DNA of 17,805 nucleotides from Pseudomonadota bacterium (lineage in GTDB: Bacteria > Pseudomonadota > Alphaproteobacteria > Rhizobiales > Xanthobacteraceae): NCBI GenBank assembly GCA_023442085.1, contig JAEZMT010000159.1, positions 1 through 17,805 on the forward strand, in the 5' to 3' direction. Shown here piece after piece: positions 14,851 to 17,805 of this stretch. Every line of letters begins with the position of its first letter. Position 1 is the first letter of the stretch. The notes below the pieces were generated by a model. That model searched no databases and was not told the DNA's origin. It saw only the letters and a list, made by a program, of their open reading frames with translations. The translations under genes were made by a program, and so were the position numbers.

Positions 14851-15578
14851 GGAAATCTCTCTTCACGGCGCCGGGAGCAATGCTCCGCGACGGCCGCGGC
14901 TCAACCCCTGCGGGCGCTGCCGCGACGCCGTTCTGGCGCCGGATGTGATGACGTGAGGAAGAAGGGGAGGCGCAGGTACGCCCAAGCGCGTCGCTCGCAC
15001 GCTCGGGGGCGGGGCACACGGGAGCGCGCTCAGCGCGCATGTCGTGCGGAAAAAAATCCATGCCCTCGGCTACCCGCTCCTCGATGAAGGGTTCAGGCCG
15101 GGGCGGAGGCGGGCGCCTCGTTCCGGCCACGGTACACATTCGCCCGATTCCCCAGATCGTCCCCTCGCGGACTAACGGCGAAGCTGGTTGCGTGGCATGC
15201 CGCCCGCGCCGTCCGGCGCTTGCCTAAAGGGCCCTCGGTGACGGGGGATCGCCCCTGAGGATGCCGCCTTCGGCAATAGGGGGTGCCTTCAAACCGGGCT
15301 CTCGCATGCGCAGCGACCCGCCCGGATTTTCGACACGCCCTGCGGCAGCCGCGGCAACCGGGGCCGAAGAGCCTGTTCCGGAACGCGAACTGTGTACGGT
15401 TTCCTTCTTACCCGCCGGACTTCCCGCTTGGCAAGGATCATGCGTTCCGAACCACGCGCGACGGGGCTATAACGCTGCGTCAACGCATCGTTTACGCGCG
15501 CCGCCTTATGCCTGCCCCTCTCTTGTGGCTCGCTTCGAAGCCCGCCTTGGGGGAGGGCGGCGCGAGGGTGGATTTGCG
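14851..15578. promoter_or_regulatory. 728-base divergent region between rne and amiC
   Basis: No credible gene. On the rne side it holds a GGAGC/GCUCC hairpin (14874-14886) just upstream of the rne ribosome-binding site and a GCGCGC stem-loop (15024-15038), fitting a long structured rne leader of the kind used for RNase E autoregulation in other bacteria. On the amiC side a candidate promoter lies at 15445-15473. The rne promoter was not identified. Confidence 0.45.
15445..15473 (+). promoter_or_regulatory. Candidate sigma-70-type promoter for amiC
   Basis: A -10 box TATAAC (15468-15473) at exactly 17 bases from a poor -35 box TTCCGA (15445-15450), about 105 bases ahead of the amiC start. 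Sequence match only. Confidence 0.35.
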
Positions 15579-16841
15579 ATGATCCGACGCCAGCCCGGCC
15601 CCGCCGTCCTGTCTTTTATCCCGGCGCGGGGCGTTCTCGGCGCTGCCTGTTTCTTGCTCCTGTTCACTTTCGTGGCACTCGTTTCCAATAGCGCCCGCGC
15701 CCAGGGAGAGGGACAGGCCGTGGCGCGGGAGGTGCGGCTGGCCGGCGATGCCAAGCGCACGCGGCTGATCGTCGATCTCGATCGCGCCCCCGCTTTCCGG
15801 GCTTTCACCCTCGCCAACCCGCCCCGGGTGATTCTCGATCTTTCCGACGTGTCATTCGCCCTGAAGCCGGACGGCAGCCAGATGCGGCGGGGGCTGGTGA
15901 GCGCCTACCGATTCGGCGTCTTCGCGCCTGGCAAGGCGCGGATGGTGTTGGAGGCGACAGGCCCGGTCGCCATCGACAAGGCGTTCGTGCTCGACGCCGT
16001 GGACGATCAACCGGCCCGGCTCGTGGTCGATCTGGTTAAGGCCGATCCTGATACCTTTGCCCGCTCCATCGCCACCGAGGCGGAGCAACGCACCGCGCTA
16101 CCGGCGGCCCCGGTGGCGCTCGCGCCGCCCGGCGACAGCCGTCCGGTGATCGTCATCGATCCCGGACATGGCGGTATCGATTCCGGCACGTCGGGCTATT
16201 CGGCCTACGTCGAGAAGACCATCGTGCTGGAGACCGCACTCGCGCTGCGCGACCGGCTGGAGAAGGCGGGTGGGTATCGCGTGGTGCTCACGCGCACGAC
16301 CGATACTTTCGTGCCGCTCGCCGACCGGGTTGCCGTCGCCCGCGCCAACCGGGCCGATCTCTTCATCTCCATCCATGCCGATGCGCTGGCGCGGGGGGAC
16401 GGCCGGGCGCGGGGGGCCAGCGTCTACACCTTGTCCGAGACCGCGAGCGACAGCGAATCCGCCCATCTGGCGGACAAGGAGAACAAGGCGGATCTCATCG
16501 CCGGCGTCGACCTCTCGGACGAAACGGACGAGGTAGCCGGCATCCTCGTGGATCTCGCCTACCGGGAGACGCGCAATTTCTCGGCTCTGTTCGCCCGCAG
16601 CCTGGTCGGCAGCATGAAGAGTTCGATCCGCATGCACGGGACGCCGCTGAAGTCCGCCGGATTCCGGGTGCTGCGCGCCCACGATGTACCGTCCGTGCTG
16701 GTGGAGCTTGGCTACATGTCGAGCCCCGATGATCTCAAGCAGCTCACGTCCGAGGCCGGTCGGGATGGCATGGCCGATGCCATCGCGGCGGGTGTCACCC
16801 AGTTCTTCGATCAGCGGGGCGGGTCCGCCTCCGCTCGCTAG
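15579..16841 (+). CDS. amiC: N-acetylmuramoyl-L-alanine amidase, AmiC type
   Basis: 420 residues; a periplasmic zinc amidase that cuts peptide stems from peptidoglycan, needed for septum splitting. A long signal peptide ends near 'SARAQ' (about 41). An AMIN domain (about 48-150) targets the cell wall or septum. The Amidase_3 domain (about 188-412) shows zinc ligands H197 (DPGHGG), E212 and H266 (SIHADA), and catalytic E376 (VELGYMSS). The segment about 286-345 corresponds to the insertion that in AmiB/AmiC holds the inhibitory helix released by an EnvC/NlpD-type activator. The ATG at 15579 follows GAGGGTGG and gives the expected signal peptide; open sequence farther upstream to 15261 is not protein-like. 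Divergent from rne. Confidence 0.95.
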   Translation: MIRRQPGPAVLSFIPARGVLGAACFLLLFTFVALVSNSARAQGEGQAVAREVRLAGDAKRTRLIVDLDRAPAFRAFTLANPPRVILDLSDVSFALKPDGSQMRRGLVSAYRFGVFAPGKARMVLEATGPVAIDKAFVLDAVDDQPARLVVDLVKADPDTFARSIATEAEQRTALPAAPVALAPPGDSRPVIVIDPGHGGIDSGTSGYSAYVEKTIVLETALALRDRLEKAGGYRVVLTRTTDTFVPLADRVAVARANRADLFISIHADALARGDGRARGASVYTLSETASDSESAHLADKENKADLIAGVDLSDETDEVAGILVDLAYRETRNFSALFARSLVGSMKSSIRMHGTPLKSAGFRVLRAHDVPSVLVELGYMSSPDDLKQLTSEAGRDGMADAIAAGVTQFFDQRGGSASAR

Positions 16842-17044
16842 AACGCACGACGCGCCGGTTGCGCGCATCGCGCGTGTCTGTGACTCCTGTCGACAATGGC
16901 CCTTGCCCGCCGCCCCGGACCGAGTACCATGGGGCAGGGCGGCACCCGGCCAAGGTTCAAAACGATTTAACTCGCCGGCCTGCCACCATGCTCATCGAGC
17001 AAAAAGCGGACGAAGACGCCGCATTCCGTGTGGGAGGATTTTTG

Positions 17045-17805
17045 ATGATCGACCGTCGTCGTGGCCTTGCGGCCGCGCTCGCATTGCCGCTCGCCTTCGC
17101 GGCTGCCTTTACCTTCGCCGGCCCGGCCAGCGCCCAGACCAAGCTCAAGTGGGCGCATGTCTACGAGCCGTCCGAGCCGTTCCACACCGCCTCCGTCTGG
17201 GCCGCGGGCGAAATCGCCAAGCGCACCAACGGGCGGTACCAGATCGATGTCTATCCCTCCTCTCAGCTGGGCAAAGAGAGCGATATCAATCAGGGCCTGA
17301 CGCTCGGCACGGTGGACATGATCATCTCCGGCTCGAGCTTCGCCGGAAAGGCCTATCCGCCCATCGGCGTCACCTATTATCCCTATACCTTCCGGGATGC
17401 GAACCATCTGCTGGCCTATGCCAAAAGCGATGTCTTCAAGGATCTCGCCAAGGGCTACGAGGACAAGACCGGCAACCACATCGCCGCCGTCACCTATTAC
17501 GGCGTGCGCCAGTCCACCTCGAACAAGCCGTTCAAGTCCTGCGCCGAGATGAAGGGCCTCAAGATCCGGGTGCCGGACGCTCCGGCCTATCTCGCCATGC
17601 CCAAGGCCTGCGGCGCCAACATCACCCCGATCGCCTTCGCCGAGGTCTATCTCGCCCTCCAGAACGGCACGGTGGATGCGCAGGAAAATCCGCTCACCAC
17701 CATCGAGGCGAAGAAATTCTACGAGGTGCAGAAGAACATCGTGCTGACGGGCCACATCGTGGACCATCTCAACACGATCATCTCCGGCAGTCTCTGGAAG
17801 AAGCT
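17045..17805 (+). CDS. TRAP transporter substrate-binding protein (DctP family), 3'-truncated
   Basis: 253 residues are visible; the rest lies beyond the window. It is a periplasmic receptor that delivers an organic acid to a TRAP membrane transporter. A signal peptide ends at 'GPASA' (about 30), followed by the mature start 'QTKLKWAHVYEPSEPFH'. The family signature runs from 'GLKIRVPDAPAYLAMPKACGA' to 'NGTVDAQENPL'. R175 is the conserved carboxylate-binding arginine. R155, R175 and N215 each lie 28 residues beyond the SiaP ligand residues R127, R147 and N187 as I recall them, so the ligand is probably a carboxylate. The exact substrate cannot be read. A strong GGAGG sits 7 bases before the ATG at 17045. 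The membrane subunits (DctQ/DctM) would be expected just downstream. It is 203 bases after amiC and probably has its own promoter. Confidence 0.95.
   Translation, partial: MIDRRRGLAAALALPLAFAAAFTFAGPASAQTKLKWAHVYEPSEPFHTASVWAAGEIAKRTNGRYQIDVYPSSQLGKESDINQGLTLGTVDMIISGSSFAGKAYPPIGVTYYPYTFRDANHLLAYAKSDVFKDLAKGYEDKTGNHIAAVTYYGVRQSTSNKPFKSCAEMKGLKIRVPDAPAYLAMPKACGANITPIAFAEVYLALQNGTVDAQENPLTTIEAKKFYEVQKNIVLTGHIVDHLNTIISGSLWKK

Noticed and set aside
11407..15087. Open frame of 1226 codons on the + strand, antisense to rne
   Set aside because: It mirrors rne across its whole length, lacks any recognisable domain, and its composition is what the complement of a GC-biased, Glu/Ala-rich gene gives. 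rne itself has all its motifs.
14759..15139. 126-codon minus-strand frame upstream of rne
   Set aside because: Overlaps the rne start in another frame and translates to low-complexity Arg/Pro sequence; more likely leader DNA.
1..17805. CRISPR arrays, tRNA or rRNA genes, insertion sequences, prophage or toxin-antitoxin genes
   Set aside because: I looked for spaced direct repeats, cloverleaf-like sequences, transposase motifs and phage genes and saw none.

Overview
The window is high-GC alphaproteobacterial chromosome, most likely order Hyphomicrobiales (Rhizobiales). A Xanthobacteraceae-type genome (Xanthobacter, Azorhizobium, Ancylobacter) is my best guess. The basis is the very strong G/C preference at third codon positions, a B12-dependent ribonucleotide reductase of the alphaproteobacterial type, an RNase E with a huge acidic insertion in its S1 domain and a C-terminal GWW motif, and the rne/amiC/mrcA/prfB gene set. 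The genus call is inference.

Layout: (1) 1-2600, 3' two-thirds of nrdJ on the + strand, cut by the window start. (2) 2601-3300, a lower-GC patch with one small DUF2188 gene, a + strand terminator with a UUCG loop behind it, and a strong terminator that faces the minus strand and has no obvious gene. (3) 3306-4430, two minus-strand genes: a small Rieske [2Fe-2S] protein and, downstream of it, an unrecognised 179-residue protein, separated by 156 bases rich in inverted repeats. (4) 4572-11091, three minus-strand genes: mrcA (PBP1A), a PAS-PAS-GAF-GGDEF-EAL cyclic-di-GMP protein, and prfB (RF2). (5) 11536-16841, the divergent pair rne (minus) and amiC (plus). (6) 17045 to the end, the first 253 codons of a TRAP-transporter substrate-binding protein, cut by the window end.

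Most of the window is core housekeeping: dNTP synthesis (nrdJ), translation termination (prfB), RNA decay (rne), and peptidoglycan synthesis and cell separation (mrcA, amiC). From memory of related genomes, the usual alphaproteobacterial order is rne divergent from amiC, followed by mrcA and prfB co-directional with amiC. Here mrcA and prfB lie on the rne side, which a single inversion of the rne-amiC pair would explain. A c-di-GMP gene is also interposed between mrcA and prfB.

I did not find a clear new defence or mobile system. The points most worth following up are the unknown-protein/Rieske pair with its structured spacer, the orphan minus-facing terminator beside the DUF2188 gene, and the rearranged rne-amiC-mrcA-prfB neighbourhood.
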